Shown: positions 46,001-52,366 of the stretch, one piece after another
Layout: each line of letters begins with the position of its first letter
Position numbering within the stretch: position 1 is the first letter of the stretch
Assembly: GCF_964340395.1 (NCBI RefSeq)
Contig: NC_135550.1
Span: 558,001-622,000 of the forward strand
Source: Glandiceps talaboti
Taxonomy: Eukaryota; Hemichordata; Enteropneusta; Spengelidae
DNA length: 64,000 nt
Direction of reading: 5' to 3'
Translations under genes and position numbers: made by a program
Notes under the pieces: generated by a model
What the model was told of the DNA's origin: nothing
Databases searched by the model: none
What the model saw: only the letters and a program-made list of their open reading frames with translations

Positions 46001-48835
46001 CATGTATGTGTCTCTGGGGACGTGTCATAAAGAGTTGCCATATTACTATTAGCAAACAACGTATGGTTATTATTGCAATAGAGAGAAAACATATAGTCGC
46101 AGTTCGTACTTGTAACTATTATCTAAATCTCTTGGTGCAGTGAGACCTGTAAAATTTGAATATGATTCAACGTATGGAAAACGTATAAACAGTTTCATAA
46201 GCCCCATGGCGATTTCCTGATGTGGAGACTACGTCTTGGGTAGTTTAGAAACTACTAGTATGTGCTGTTATCATTATCTATCCACGTGATTGGTTACTTA
46301 TTAACAGACGGGTTAGACAGGATTTGTATCAATACATGACGGCCATTACGGCAAAGCCCCTTCCATTCATGGGCGAAGAGATAATCAAACAGAGTCTAAG
46401 ACCACATCAGCAGACGGTCCATGCTGAAAACTTCACTCAGATAAATTCAAATCATCGTGTCACCATTTCATTCTCACTAAAACTTCAACTTTCTTTTGAG
46501 CTTTGCTACTACTACTAGATCGAATGCATTACGTGAATTTACCATTCACCAGCTGCATGCTCTCAGGGGTTGCGTGAGCGTGGTTTACACACGGAATGTT
46601 TTAGGCAGCGTTCAAGAATAAACGAATCTGTAGGTGTATACCAAGTTAACAGTTCTCATCAGCATAAAATTTTATCAAACACCATTACAACTGTGTCTCT
46701 GTCAAGTTGAAAGTTAAAGCTGTCATTCATGTTATGAAATTTAGTTACTGCAGCAGTGCTGTACCGAGAGTGTACTGTACTCCGACTCCGAGAAGAACCG
46801 AAAGAGCCTGGGCCGGAGATCAGATTTCCAGAGAGTGATTACCATGGGAAATTGAAAGTACAGAAAGATAACATTAAATCGCTATACAGAATATTGTTGC
46901 ATATATATGTTTTGTTGTGACATTTTGGAAGTACAACCTGTGTATACGATGAACGGAAGAATGACGTGTACAGTACATGTATTTCGTGTACATTTTATAA
47001 ACATGTACGTAGTGTGGATTCAAATTTGGAAAAGACGCACTGATTTTGACGCTAATTTTGGCGAGAACACGTCCCACAGGACTGCGACCTCGGAAGTCCC
47101 CGGCCCGGGAAGGTGTCGGAGTCAGGCTGTCACAGTTTCATTCAAAACTTAGTAGCCCAATTGGGCTACCACTCACATAATTTGGTAGCCCAGAGACAAA
47201 CATTGGTAGTCTGTGGACGCGGGACTACCGCGAATTTCGAGCCCTGCATGACCTATAGTCAGTGGTGAGTATTTGATATGATGTATACCGTCACCTATAG
47301 TCAGTGGTGAGTATTTGATATGATGTATACCATCACCTATAGTCAGTGGTGAGTACATGTATTTGATATGATGTATACCATCACCTATAGTCAGTGGTGA
47401 GTATTTGATATGATGTATACCGTCACCTATAGTCAGTGGTGAGTATTTGATATGATGTATACTGTCACCTACACATTATGTATAGTCAGTTGTGAGTATT
47501 TGATATGATGTATACTGTCACCTATAGTCAGTGGTGAGTATTTGATATGATGTATACCGTCACCTATAGTCAGTGGTGAGTATTTCATATGATGTATACT
47601 GTCACCTATAGTCAGTTGTGAGTATTTGATATGATGTATACTGTCACCTATAGTCAGTGGTGAGTATTTGATATGATGTATACCGTCACCTATAGTCAGT
47701 GGTGAGTATTTGATATGATGTATACCATCACCTATAGTCAGTGGTGAGTATTTGATATGATGTATACCGTGACCTATAGTCAGTTGTGAGTATTTGATAT
47801 GATGTATACCATCACCTATAGTCAGTGGTGAGTATTTGATATGATGTATACCATCACCTATAGTCAGTGGTGAGTATTTGATATGATGTATACTGTCACC
47901 AATAGTCAGTTGTGAGTATTTGATATGATGTATACCGTCACCTATAGTCAGTGGTGAGTATTTGATATGATGTATACCGTCACCTATAGTCAGTGGTGAG
48001 TATTTGATATGATGTATACCGTGACCTATAGTCAGTGGTGAGTATTTGATATGATGTATACCGTCACCTATAGTCAGTGGTGAGTATTTGATATGATGTA
48101 TACCGTCACCTATAGTCAGTGGTGAGTATTTGATATGATGTATACTGTCACCTATAGTCAGTGGTGAGTATTTGATATGATGTATACCGTGACCTATAGT
48201 CAGTGGTGAGTATTTGCCGTCACCTACAGTCAGTGGTGAGTATTTGATATGATGTATACCGTGACCTATAGTCAGTGGTGAGTATTTGATATGATGTATA
48301 CCGTCACCTATAGTCAGTGGTGAAGAATTATTTCACTTGTAAAGACAAACAAATGTATCGGCCAAAGGTACTCAAATCAATCTGTATGATTAAAAAAAAT
48401 ATAGTAAATTATTTACTATACATATTTAAAAAAATAAAAACCATACAGATTGATTCGAGTACCTGTGGTATCGGCAATTTATCTTATCCAGTTATTCGAC
48501 AACTTACTGAAGCCGAGTTTAACTTACTACATAACTTTATAACTGCCGAATTTTACACTGTACTGCTGTTTTTCATGAATTTTTTGTGAAATTCAGATAT
48601 CTAGTTGTGAGTGTAAAAACAGTGTTCATACAGAGTGCACCATGACCCATACTGGCCATAGCTCCGAGACTTATGTTACGTGTCACTCATGCCTCTACGC
48701 AAGGCCATTTTAATGATATCACATGTGACCATGTTATCTACAATGCCAATATTCTCCCTATTTGTTCGTCGATGACGATACTTACCCTGCTGTTTTCTTG
48801 CCATCTATAAGTTTTGCAGTACCTTCTTCTGCCAT
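17139..48835 (-). CDS. MTHFD1: methylenetetrahydrofolate dehydrogenase/cyclohydrolase (MTHFD1-type), 9 exons
   Basis: The exons are 48786-48835, 44888-44972, 39868-39927, 37513-37566, 35755-35891, 35003-35103, 29675-29811, 18396-18507 and 17139-17389. All eight introns are GT-AG, phases match, and the product is 328 residues. It interconverts 5,10-methylene-, methenyl- and 10-formyl-tetrahydrofolate. Visible sites are the catalytic Y55-x3-K59, Q103 in VQLPL, D128 in KDVDG, the nucleotide loop GRSKIVGAP (R176) and S200 in TTCHS. These sit three residues after the human MTHFD1 equivalents. R176/S200 suggest NADP use. The start MAEEGTAK shows no mitochondrial presequence, so I infer a cytosolic enzyme. 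The ending [15 protein letters not shown] plus a 35-residue tail lacks the formyl-THF synthetase domain of animal MTHFD1. Either this is a bifunctional paralogue, or a CAG|GTTAGT donor in the last exon leads to synthetase exons left of the window. Confidence 0.92.
17597..18320. repeat. (ACT/ACC)n trinucleotide repeat in intron 8
   Basis: About 720 bases of interspersed ACT and ACC triplets fill most of the 1.0-kb intron 8. On the minus strand this gives an open frame of almost pure valine, which is a repeat artefact. Confidence 0.95.
18396..18507 (-). CDS. MTHFD1: MTHFD1-like exon 8
   Basis: It encodes [20 protein letters not shown] and then [17 protein letters not shown]. Acceptor CTACAG, donor CAG|GTAAG. 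Confidence 0.93.
18840..19195. repeat. tandem repeat of about 120 bp, 3 copies, and relatives
   Basis: The units share TTGGCTGTTGCTATGGGC, GGTCTTGTTGCTAGGCACAT and ATTTTGAATGTTTA. A further diverged copy lies near 35440-35560. A related non-coding repeat (CCCTAATTTGCATAT, TTTCAGCCCAATCTG) continues at 19200-19500. Confidence 0.75.
19498..19591. repeat. (CAGACA/CA)n microsatellite
   Basis: This is a CA-rich run with CAGACACA steps. The CA motif resumes at 21229 after a TE-like segment, which suggests an insertion into the microsatellite. Confidence 0.9.
19911..20420. mobile_element. MITE with 9-10 bp target duplication (Mutator-like), itself interrupted
   Basis: The tips TAGTCTTGCTGCTAGAC and (reverse) AGTCTATCTGCTAGAC are flanked by the perfect direct repeat AGCTGATGCA at 19901-19910 and 20421-20430. 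The same family occurs uninterrupted at 40366-40527. A second element is nested at 19988-20337. The duplication length points to Mutator-like transposases; none is encoded here. Confidence 0.78.
19988..20337. mobile_element. second-level nested inverted-repeat element
   Basis: Inverted tips GTCTAGCAAATGTCAT and ATGACATTTGCTAGAC enclose 350 bases. Comparison with the empty family member at 40.4 kb shows that GCCCGAAC and GGATGTTCCATCC are adjacent there, apart from a few bases. Confidence 0.7.
20460..20930. repeat. diverged copy of 8797-9265
   Basis: Collinear blocks such as CATTTAGGAATGTT, CTGACAAACATAAAAAA and CAACCCAGAAATTCAAC match the interior of the 8.3-9.9 kb element in the same orientation. 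No coding frame is kept. Confidence 0.7.
21229..21281. repeat. (CA)n microsatellite
   Basis: About 25 CA units directly follow the hAT-like right end. Confidence 0.95.
21412..21480. repeat. hairpin, about 23-bp stem
   Basis: CAGAGTCAAAAAATTACTTGG pairs with CCAAGTAATTTTTTACTCTG with one bulge and a 20-base loop. It may be a small fold-back element. Confidence 0.7.
21660..22070 (-). pseudogene. possible coding remnant, unrecognised
   Basis: From an ATG at 22064 the minus strand encodes a 78-residue frame with mixed composition ([19 protein letters not shown]). A second open stretch follows in another frame (acidic, [20 protein letters not shown]). The composition looks more protein-like than the surroundings, but I recognise no family and see no splice sites that join the two. 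It may be part of a transposon gene. Confidence 0.3.
22651..22782. repeat. (TAC)n(TAG)n(TTG)n compound triplet repeat
   Basis: About nine TAC units are followed by a long run of TAG with some CAG, then about fourteen TTG. The TAC and GTA halves are reverse complements, so this part can fold into a hairpin. Confidence 0.95.
23410..24125. repeat. tandem repeat of about 189 bp, 3-4 diverged copies
   Basis: The landmark ACACACAGGCACCAAGGGAT recurs at about 23684 and 23872, and in degraded form at about 24062. Each unit has a C-rich segment and CAACATTTTGG. It belongs to a dispersed family also marked by poly-C/poly-G tracts (24178, 49645, 51737). Confidence 0.75.
24178..24198. repeat. poly-C tract
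   Basis: An uninterrupted run of about 21 C. Confidence 0.9.
24292..25755 (+). mobile_element. Tigger/pogo-like element with internal deletion
   Basis: The terminal inverted repeats CAGTAAAACTCCAATTATCC and (reverse) the same at the right end enclose 1464 bases flanked by TA on both sides (24290-24291, 25756-25757), the Tc1/mariner-pogo target rule. The interior encodes the first and last parts of a CENP-B-type transposase without the DDE domain. The element is therefore non-autonomous but could be mobilised by a full-length relative. Confidence 0.88.
24974..25368 (+). pseudogene. Tigger-like transposase, N- and C-terminal ends only
   Basis: The ATG at 24974 opens [20 protein letters not shown] and [20 protein letters not shown], a psq/CENP-B helix-turn-helix. 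A one-base shift near 25145 moves to a second frame, [19 protein letters not shown], then directly to a C-terminal tail ([11 protein letters not shown], stop at 25366-25368). The catalytic domain of about 300 residues is absent. The tail lysines are typical of Tigger ends. Confidence 0.8.
25758..27415. other. intronic stretch, no gene recognised
   Basis: It contains the continuation of the poly-C repeat family that the Tigger element split, a short perfect hairpin at 26292-26355 and a fold-back CTAGTCCTGCTTGCAGACTG / GCAAGCAGGACTACTAG near 26547-26610. Two minus frames (26271-26570, 26706-26906) look random. Confidence 0.4.
26292..26355. repeat. perfect 15-bp stem hairpin
   Basis: AGTGTTTATAGTAAA at 26292-26306 pairs perfectly with TTTACTATAAACACT at 26341-26355; the loop is 34 bases. 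Confidence 0.8.
27420..28002. repeat. dispersed repeat ending in (CA)n(CAGA)n
   Basis: Repeated blocks such as TTTCAGCCCAATCTGCTCA, ACACATTTTTAGCCC and ATTTGCATATCACTGATGG recur within it and at 17460-17590 and 19200-19500. It ends in about 14 CA and 9 GACA units at 27939-28002, a plausible 3' end of a short retroelement. Confidence 0.7.
28003..28529. other. intronic stretch, nothing recognised
   Basis: Only short random frames are present; no inverted ends or tandem units stand out. Confidence 0.4.
28530..29045. repeat. dispersed repeat, copy B
   Basis: Diverged partner of 12170-12720 in the same orientation. It ends at a poly-A run (29026-29035) next to the SAP-like frame. Confidence 0.6.
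29051..29335 (-). CDS. SAP-domain-like small protein or first exon of a transposon gene
   Basis: The 94-residue frame starts AAATGGCGGCC (a good start context) and contains [19 protein letters not shown] followed by [17 protein letters not shown] at about residues 50-85. This matches the two-helix SAP fold that binds scaffold-attachment DNA. The frame ends [12 protein letters not shown]. It lies inside intron 7 of the folate gene on the same strand and beside a dispersed repeat, so it is probably a leftover of a transposon-encoded gene that begins with a SAP domain. I see no downstream exon. Confidence 0.5.
   Translation of the reverse strand: MAAEILHNARVVRDLLLGGHTFCISLSTMGNSIVSDERSKPSVTFKTLKRWKASELKSYLKDHGLPTSGRKDDLIERICLHEGIRSRTKCNSFV
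29675..29811 (-). CDS. MTHFD1: MTHFD1-like exon 7 (NADP-binding loop)
   Basis: It encodes [20 protein letters not shown], then [19 protein letters not shown], the Rossmann loop and the phosphate-binding serine. Acceptor CAACAG, donor GTG|GTAAGT. The satellite-filled intron ends only about 50-60 bases upstream. Confidence 0.93.
29864..34868. repeat. 34-bp AT-rich satellite, about 147 copies, filling intron 6
   Basis: The unit contains AGTTTACATACCATAGATTA and ATATGTAATAGTAT, with variants TAACAGT, TATATACC, ATAAATTA and a 32-bp form lacking TA. It makes up about 96% of intron 6. It ends about 55 bases before the exon-7 acceptor and about 134 bases after the exon-6 donor. On the transcribed strand each unit carries ATG|GTATGTAA, resembling a 5' splice site. 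Confidence 0.97.
35003..35103 (-). CDS. MTHFD1: MTHFD1-like exon 6
   Basis: It encodes [20 protein letters not shown] and then [13 protein letters not shown], the cofactor-domain linker. Acceptor TATAG, donor CAG|GTAAGC. Confidence 0.92.
35104..35754. other. intron 5 of the folate gene
   Basis: It contains a diverged copy of the 18.9-kb repeat (35440-35560) and a short fold-back segment CCCCCTCTGGGCG / CCCGTTGGGGG near 35620-35650. No gene. Confidence 0.5.
35755..35891 (-). CDS. MTHFD1: MTHFD1-like exon 5
   Basis: It encodes [20 protein letters not shown], then LPLDTDN and finally SPLKDVDG, covering the folate-site Q and D. Acceptor TTGTAG (chosen because the frame has a stop just upstream), donor GG|GTGAGA. 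Confidence 0.9.
36251..37147. mobile_element. non-autonomous element with TAGTCCCCGC ends and internal tandem repeats
   Basis: The left end TAGTCCCCGCTATG is matched in reverse by GCGGGGACTA at the right end. Just inside the right end is a small hairpin CCGGACTTCGTCCGG. The interior is 4-5 tandem copies of a 151-bp unit. There is no coding capacity beyond repeat-derived frames. Confidence 0.65.
36340..37040. repeat. 151-bp tandem repeat, about 4.7 copies
   Basis: The landmark TGTCATAGAACACTGTCC starts at 36421, 36572, 36723 and (variant) 36873, so the period is 151, 151, 150. Each unit includes AAAATGGCTGCCAGGCAGCC. Confidence 0.9.
37148..37512. other. intron 4 remainder, nothing recognised
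   Basis: AT-rich, with a short CAGACAGACAGACA run near 37452. No frame or repeat of note. Confidence 0.4.
37513..37566 (-). CDS. MTHFD1: MTHFD1-like exon 4
   Basis: It encodes [18 protein letters not shown], 18 codons. Acceptor CTGTAG, donor GAG|GTAAGT. Confidence 0.9.
37786..39440. repeat. 31-bp C-rich minisatellite in intron 3, about 45-50 copies
   Basis: The unit contains ATCATACAACCCACCCCAAC and CTCCATATCCC; it degrades after about 39080 into looser variants with CTTGTCATACAAC. Because 31 is one more than a multiple of three and the unit has no stop in any plus frame, it yields a 354-residue open frame with a 31-residue period. This is not evidence of a protein. Confidence 0.95.
39868..39927 (-). 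CDS. MTHFD1: MTHFD1-like exon 3 (catalytic Y and K)
   Basis: It encodes [20 protein letters not shown] with the YxxxK active-site pair. Acceptor CACAG, donor GAG|GTAAGA; exactly 20 codons. Confidence 0.92.
40366..40527. mobile_element. 162-bp MITE, Mutator-like, uninterrupted copy
   Basis: Inverted tips TAGTCTATCTGCTAGAC / GTCTAGCAGCAAGACTA are flanked by ATCTCACTA (40357-40365) and TTCTCACTA (40528-40536), a 9-bp target duplication with one mismatch. It matches the 19.9-20.4 kb copy. Confidence 0.8.
43240..43645. repeat. inverted repeat pair, about 140-bp arms
   Basis: 43243-43380 and 43505-43645 are reverse complements at roughly 80% by eye (GCGAGAATTG, GTCGACA, TTCCATTTGACTCC). The loop is about 125 bases. 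It could be a fold-back element or two opposed copies of one repeat. Confidence 0.7.
44192..44558. repeat. 39-bp minisatellite, about 9.4 copies
   Basis: The unit contains TTACATAATGAACTCTCTCA and CATAGGGGTTGTGAGCAGG. It is a multiple of three, so both strands show repeat-derived open frames. Confidence 0.95.
44559..44887. other. intron 2 end, nothing recognised
   Basis: AT-rich sequence leading to the exon-2 donor at 44887; no gene or repeat of note. Confidence 0.4.
44888..44972 (-). CDS. MTHFD1: MTHFD1-like exon 2
   Basis: It encodes [20 protein letters not shown] and then KPGLAVVQ. Acceptor TTTCAG, donor CAG|GTAGAG. Confidence 0.9.
44973..45566. other. intron 1 end next to exon 2, nothing recognised
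   Basis: AT-rich; a 62-residue plus frame at 45011-45199 has no recognisable features. Confidence 0.4.
45567..48323. repeat. 42-bp minisatellite in intron 1, split by a transposon
   Basis: The unit contains GTGAGTATTTGATATGATGT and ATACCGTCACCTATAGTCAG. There are about 4.5 copies at 45567-45756 and about 25 at 47247-48323. The CCGTCACC site varies as CTGTCACC, CCATCACC and CCGTGACC. Confidence 0.95.
45757..47246. mobile_element. hAT-like non-autonomous element with GGTAGCCCA subterminal motifs
   Basis: The terminal inverted repeats CAGGGCTCGAAATTCG / CGAATTTCGAGCCCTG are flanked by CATGA on both sides within the 42-bp array. At both ends TGGTAGCCCA-type motifs recur in both orientations (at least three on the left, three on the right), as in hAT subterminal regions. 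The 1.49-kb interior has no recognisable transposase. Confidence 0.8.
48367..48463. repeat. long hairpin with palindrome in its loop
   Basis: GGTACTCAAATCAATCTGTATG (48367-48388) pairs with 48442-48463 with a single mismatch. The loop holds the odd palindrome TATAGTAAAT-T-ATTTACTATA at 48400-48420. Confidence 0.85.
48786..48835 (-). CDS. MTHFD1: MTHFD1-like exon 1 (start codon)
   Basis: It encodes [16 protein letters not shown] plus two bases of a glycine codon. The ATG is at 48835-48833 and the donor is GG|GTAAGT. Intron 1 (44973-48785) holds the 42-bp array and a hAT-like element. Confidence 0.88.
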
Positions 48836-49080
48836 GTTTACTACAAAGTATCGCAGTAATGTTAGGTAATTATATCAGAACTTCGTATTTTTTGCAAAGT
48901 TACAGCTGCTGGCTGATGCACACAGTGAATCGAGTGAGTGACAAATATGACGCCTCCTACGACCTTTAACCCATATTCAGGTGACAGTTTCCCATGATGC
49001 ATTACTCACATTTTCTGCGCATGTGTTGACGGAATGGCGGATATTTTCAAATTTTTCAAACCTTCGTTATCGCGATTCGA
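48836..49080. promoter_or_regulatory. likely promoter region upstream of the folate gene, possibly bidirectional
   Basis: It lies just 5' of the MTHFD1-like start codon. It contains CTGCGCATGTG, resembling half of an NRF1 site, and paired TGATGCA/TGATGCAT motifs. There is no clear TATA box. The KNL1-like gene diverges from here, but its first exon is not identified. Inference only. Confidence 0.3.
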
Positions 49081-52000
49081 CCGATTTTATTTACAATAAT
49101 TTGGCAAGTAGTAAGCGGTATAGACCTAGACTCGATGTGTAAGAAAATAATTCGTGCTATTTGATATAAGTAAGTAATGTTTGTTCTACAGATAACCTTT
49201 GCAATTGGACGATTTTCAAAGAATTCGTTTTGTGGGAATATCGAATAACTATGAATGAGTGTTGTTGTCGTTCATCTATCTATGGAAGTATAACTTTCCA
49301 TGATCTATCTCATGATAATTGTACATCTTTATCTGTTTGGATACTGGTGTGTAACAATCCTCTAGGGTGATGTGCGCACTTTGTTGGTTTCTTCTAGTCA
49401 CGAGGATCACAGAGTGACGACATTTTGCAGATTTAAACTGTATCTGTAGTGTAGTGTACAGTTGTAGTACTGTGTAGTGTAGTGTAGTCTAGTTCGTTAC
49501 GATTTATACCTTCACTCACACAGTTGGCATCCAGCCTAACCTGTTCTGGTGAACCGTGTTTTGCTTATTATAACGGAGAGTCTGGTTAGGGAAGACATCG
49601 TATCAAGTTCAATGTAGCCTTGTAGGATAAAAAAAAAATCTTCTTTTTTTGGGGGGGGGGGGTTGAGCCATTTTAGTTCTCATCCTGCAAAATCGATTTT
49701 ACTTTTAATAATGGATGTTTTGTACACCTATTTCTTCCAATTGAGAAATGGAAGAAAATTTGATATATGTATAGTAAATGCATGGCACTAAAAAGCGTTT
49801 GCTGTGATTTTGAGTTTTTTTCTGCTGTTATGCTTTTTGTCATTCCGATGTTTAATCAACTGGAAGCAAACATTGTAACTTAGTTTTTATTTGTATATCT
49901 GTACTGCAGATCTTGTAGTTTTACTGAAATAAACTAAACTAATCTAACATAAACACAAATAGACGACATCACGCTGAAAACGTGAGCGAGATGTGACATG
50001 CATGTATGGCAGGGTACACTACCCCGGTACCTGTTTCAAAATGCTGGCTACCTCAGAACGTTTCTTGGGTCTGAGAAGGCTCCGTAATTAATCATTTAAT
50101 GCTGGTGTTAGAAAATGTCCAATTTTTTTGCCAAATATGATGTAATTTAGCAGAAAAGTTCACCCAACTTTGAGATTCAGATCTGAATACAACCCATAAC
50201 ACCAAAGCATAGCGTTTTCTGTATGTACCTCCATTGTTTATAGCATCCATATCAAATGTAAAAGTATACTGTTTCATTTGCTAATTTACCACATTAGAAA
50301 GGCCACATGCTAAGCTGGTAAATAAACCAATTGAAACAGTATACTTTTACACTTGATATGGATTCTGTAAATGAGTGTAGCACATCAGAATGTGCTTTAC
50401 TTCAGTGTTACTCATTGTATCTATTTGCGTTTTAAATACTATGTTACAGCTTAGAGTAATTATACTGTCAGTATGCTGTCAGTACAATTACTCCAAGGTT
50501 GCAGGAATTGTAGCATTTGCTTCTAATTCTACTATGGCTAGACCGACTTGGCCAATCTGAGACCTTGATTTCAGTTTCTTATAACTTATATGGAGCCATA
50601 ACCCTCTCTTTCTTAAGGCCCAGTTACATGATGCAACTCATGAAGCAATTTGTCACATGCGACGAGGCTAGCAACTGCGGCGGAGCGCGTACCCGGTGCA
50701 ACTAGTTGCATGGTGAGTCGCAAGAGCTAACTGTTGCACATGCGTACATATTTAAAAGTTACAGGTCATAGAGGTCAAGTCTTCTAGTGGTAAGAATTTG
50801 GCAGAAATGCTATGAAATTGCTAATATTTAAAAATAAAATGACTGAAAATTTGTTGAGGTATCCATAATAAAACTATACTCAATTCGAAGTTCGTTTAGG
50901 GCGATGTTGACCTTCCTGACGTCACTACTTGCATTCAAGTTGGAAATAAAATGATATTCAGCAGAGATCAAGAATTCATACACATTGTATACTATTAATA
51001 AGCGGTAATTGTGATGATAAATCGAAATTATATCAAAAATACTTGCCGAAATAGAATATTTATACTAAAAACATGGCTGCCATAACATTGAACGTCACGT
51101 GACACATAGGTATATGTCGAAGGCTATATTACTTGCGACGCAACGAGGTGGTTACACGATGCAACTCATCAAGCAACTCAAGAAGCAACTTGTGACGAGT
51201 CACAGAAAAAACGACATGTCGGTTTCCTTGCGCCGCACCTAGCGACGCCACAAGACCGTGTGACAGAGTGAGTACACGATGCAATTTGTCGCATGCGATG
51301 AATTGCGTGGTATGTTGCTCTTCGAGTTGCATTGTGTAACCAGGCCTTTAGGGATGTGACCTATATTAAACTAAGCACTCAATTTTGCATGCAACAAATT
51401 ACACAAAATTTTGAAAAAGATCTGTTTGAGCCAATCACACGTGACACTGTAGTATGATTGGCTACGCCCCCTTGTTTATTGGCACATAACCCTCCCAAAC
51501 TCGTTGACTATCTATTACTTAAACATCGGAACGACAAAAAGCAGCAGAAAACCCCCTCAAAATCACAGCAAACGCTACAATTATCGCAGCCAGGCAGTAT
51601 CAACAAAGTAACTATTCTTTACTCACTACATACTGAATTTGTACCAAAAAATGTTTTCATGGCACTACATAGTACATACTGATTTCAAATTGATTGTGAT
51701 GTGTGGAGCAATTTTCAATTTTGGCCAATTTAGTAGGGGGGGGGGGGGGGGGTTGAGGCGTTAGTACATGTGTATAAGAATTTAGTTTTTTATTCTACAC
51801 TGAACTATTGATCTCGCCCCTAAGGCATTCTGTAAGATCGGTAATGAAAACATTGATACAACTGATGACGATGAAAATACTTATGTCTATGATACTTACA
51901 TGTATGTATATGGACATGGAGTGAATAGAGTTCATTGATAGCGATGATATGATTAGAATAATGATGGACAGATCTTCAACCAAGTTTATATTTAGGTGTA

Positions 52001-52331
52001 TTTTGACTGGATTATCAGGACTATAAGCACGACTGACAGATCAGCTGTTGTGGGTGCAGTCTAATCTCCCTTTCCCCAAACCTCAGAGTCACCACTAAAA
52101 GAAGTCTGAGCCCAAACTTAGCAGCCCAACTAATGACTGTATTACACTTAGTCTAGTTACTGTATTACAATGATACAATATGTTGCACGACGTTCATCAT
52201 TGATCCACACTCACTTATTTACCAACTGAGATTTGACGATGCCAGTTACCGTGGGTGCACAGTGCACCTACATGTATGTCACTTGAAATAATTAATTCTA
52301 TAATTCTTCTTGATTTTGATAGAGTTCAACA
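49081..52331. other. intergenic or 5' region of the KNL1-like gene
   Basis: It has poly-G tracts at 49651-49662 and 51737-51752 that mark the poly-C repeat family, a relative of the 43.7-kb repeat at 50150-50270 and the PIF-type MITE. No coding exon is recognised before 52332. Confidence 0.45.
50616..51347. mobile_element. PIF/Harbinger-type MITE with TTA target duplication
   Basis: Ends AGGCCCAGTTACATGATGCA and (reverse) AGGCCTGGTTACACAATGCA are flanked by TTA at 50613-50615 and 51348-51350. The 732-bp interior has several internal copies of the GATGCAACT motif and no transposase. Confidence 0.75.
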
Positions 52332-52366
52332 ATGGATCCAACTACTGCTGAGGGGGAAACCAGAGG
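52332..52366 (+). CDS. KNL1: KNL1-like first coding exon
   Basis: It encodes MDPTTAEGETR plus two bases; donor GG|GTATGT. A possible acceptor TTTTGATAG lies just upstream, implying a separate 5' UTR exon. Confidence 0.5.

Noticed and set aside
45567-48323. plus-strand splice donors (GTGAGT in each 42-bp unit) as evidence of a plus-strand gene
   Set aside because: They recur with the repeat period and no exon precedes them.
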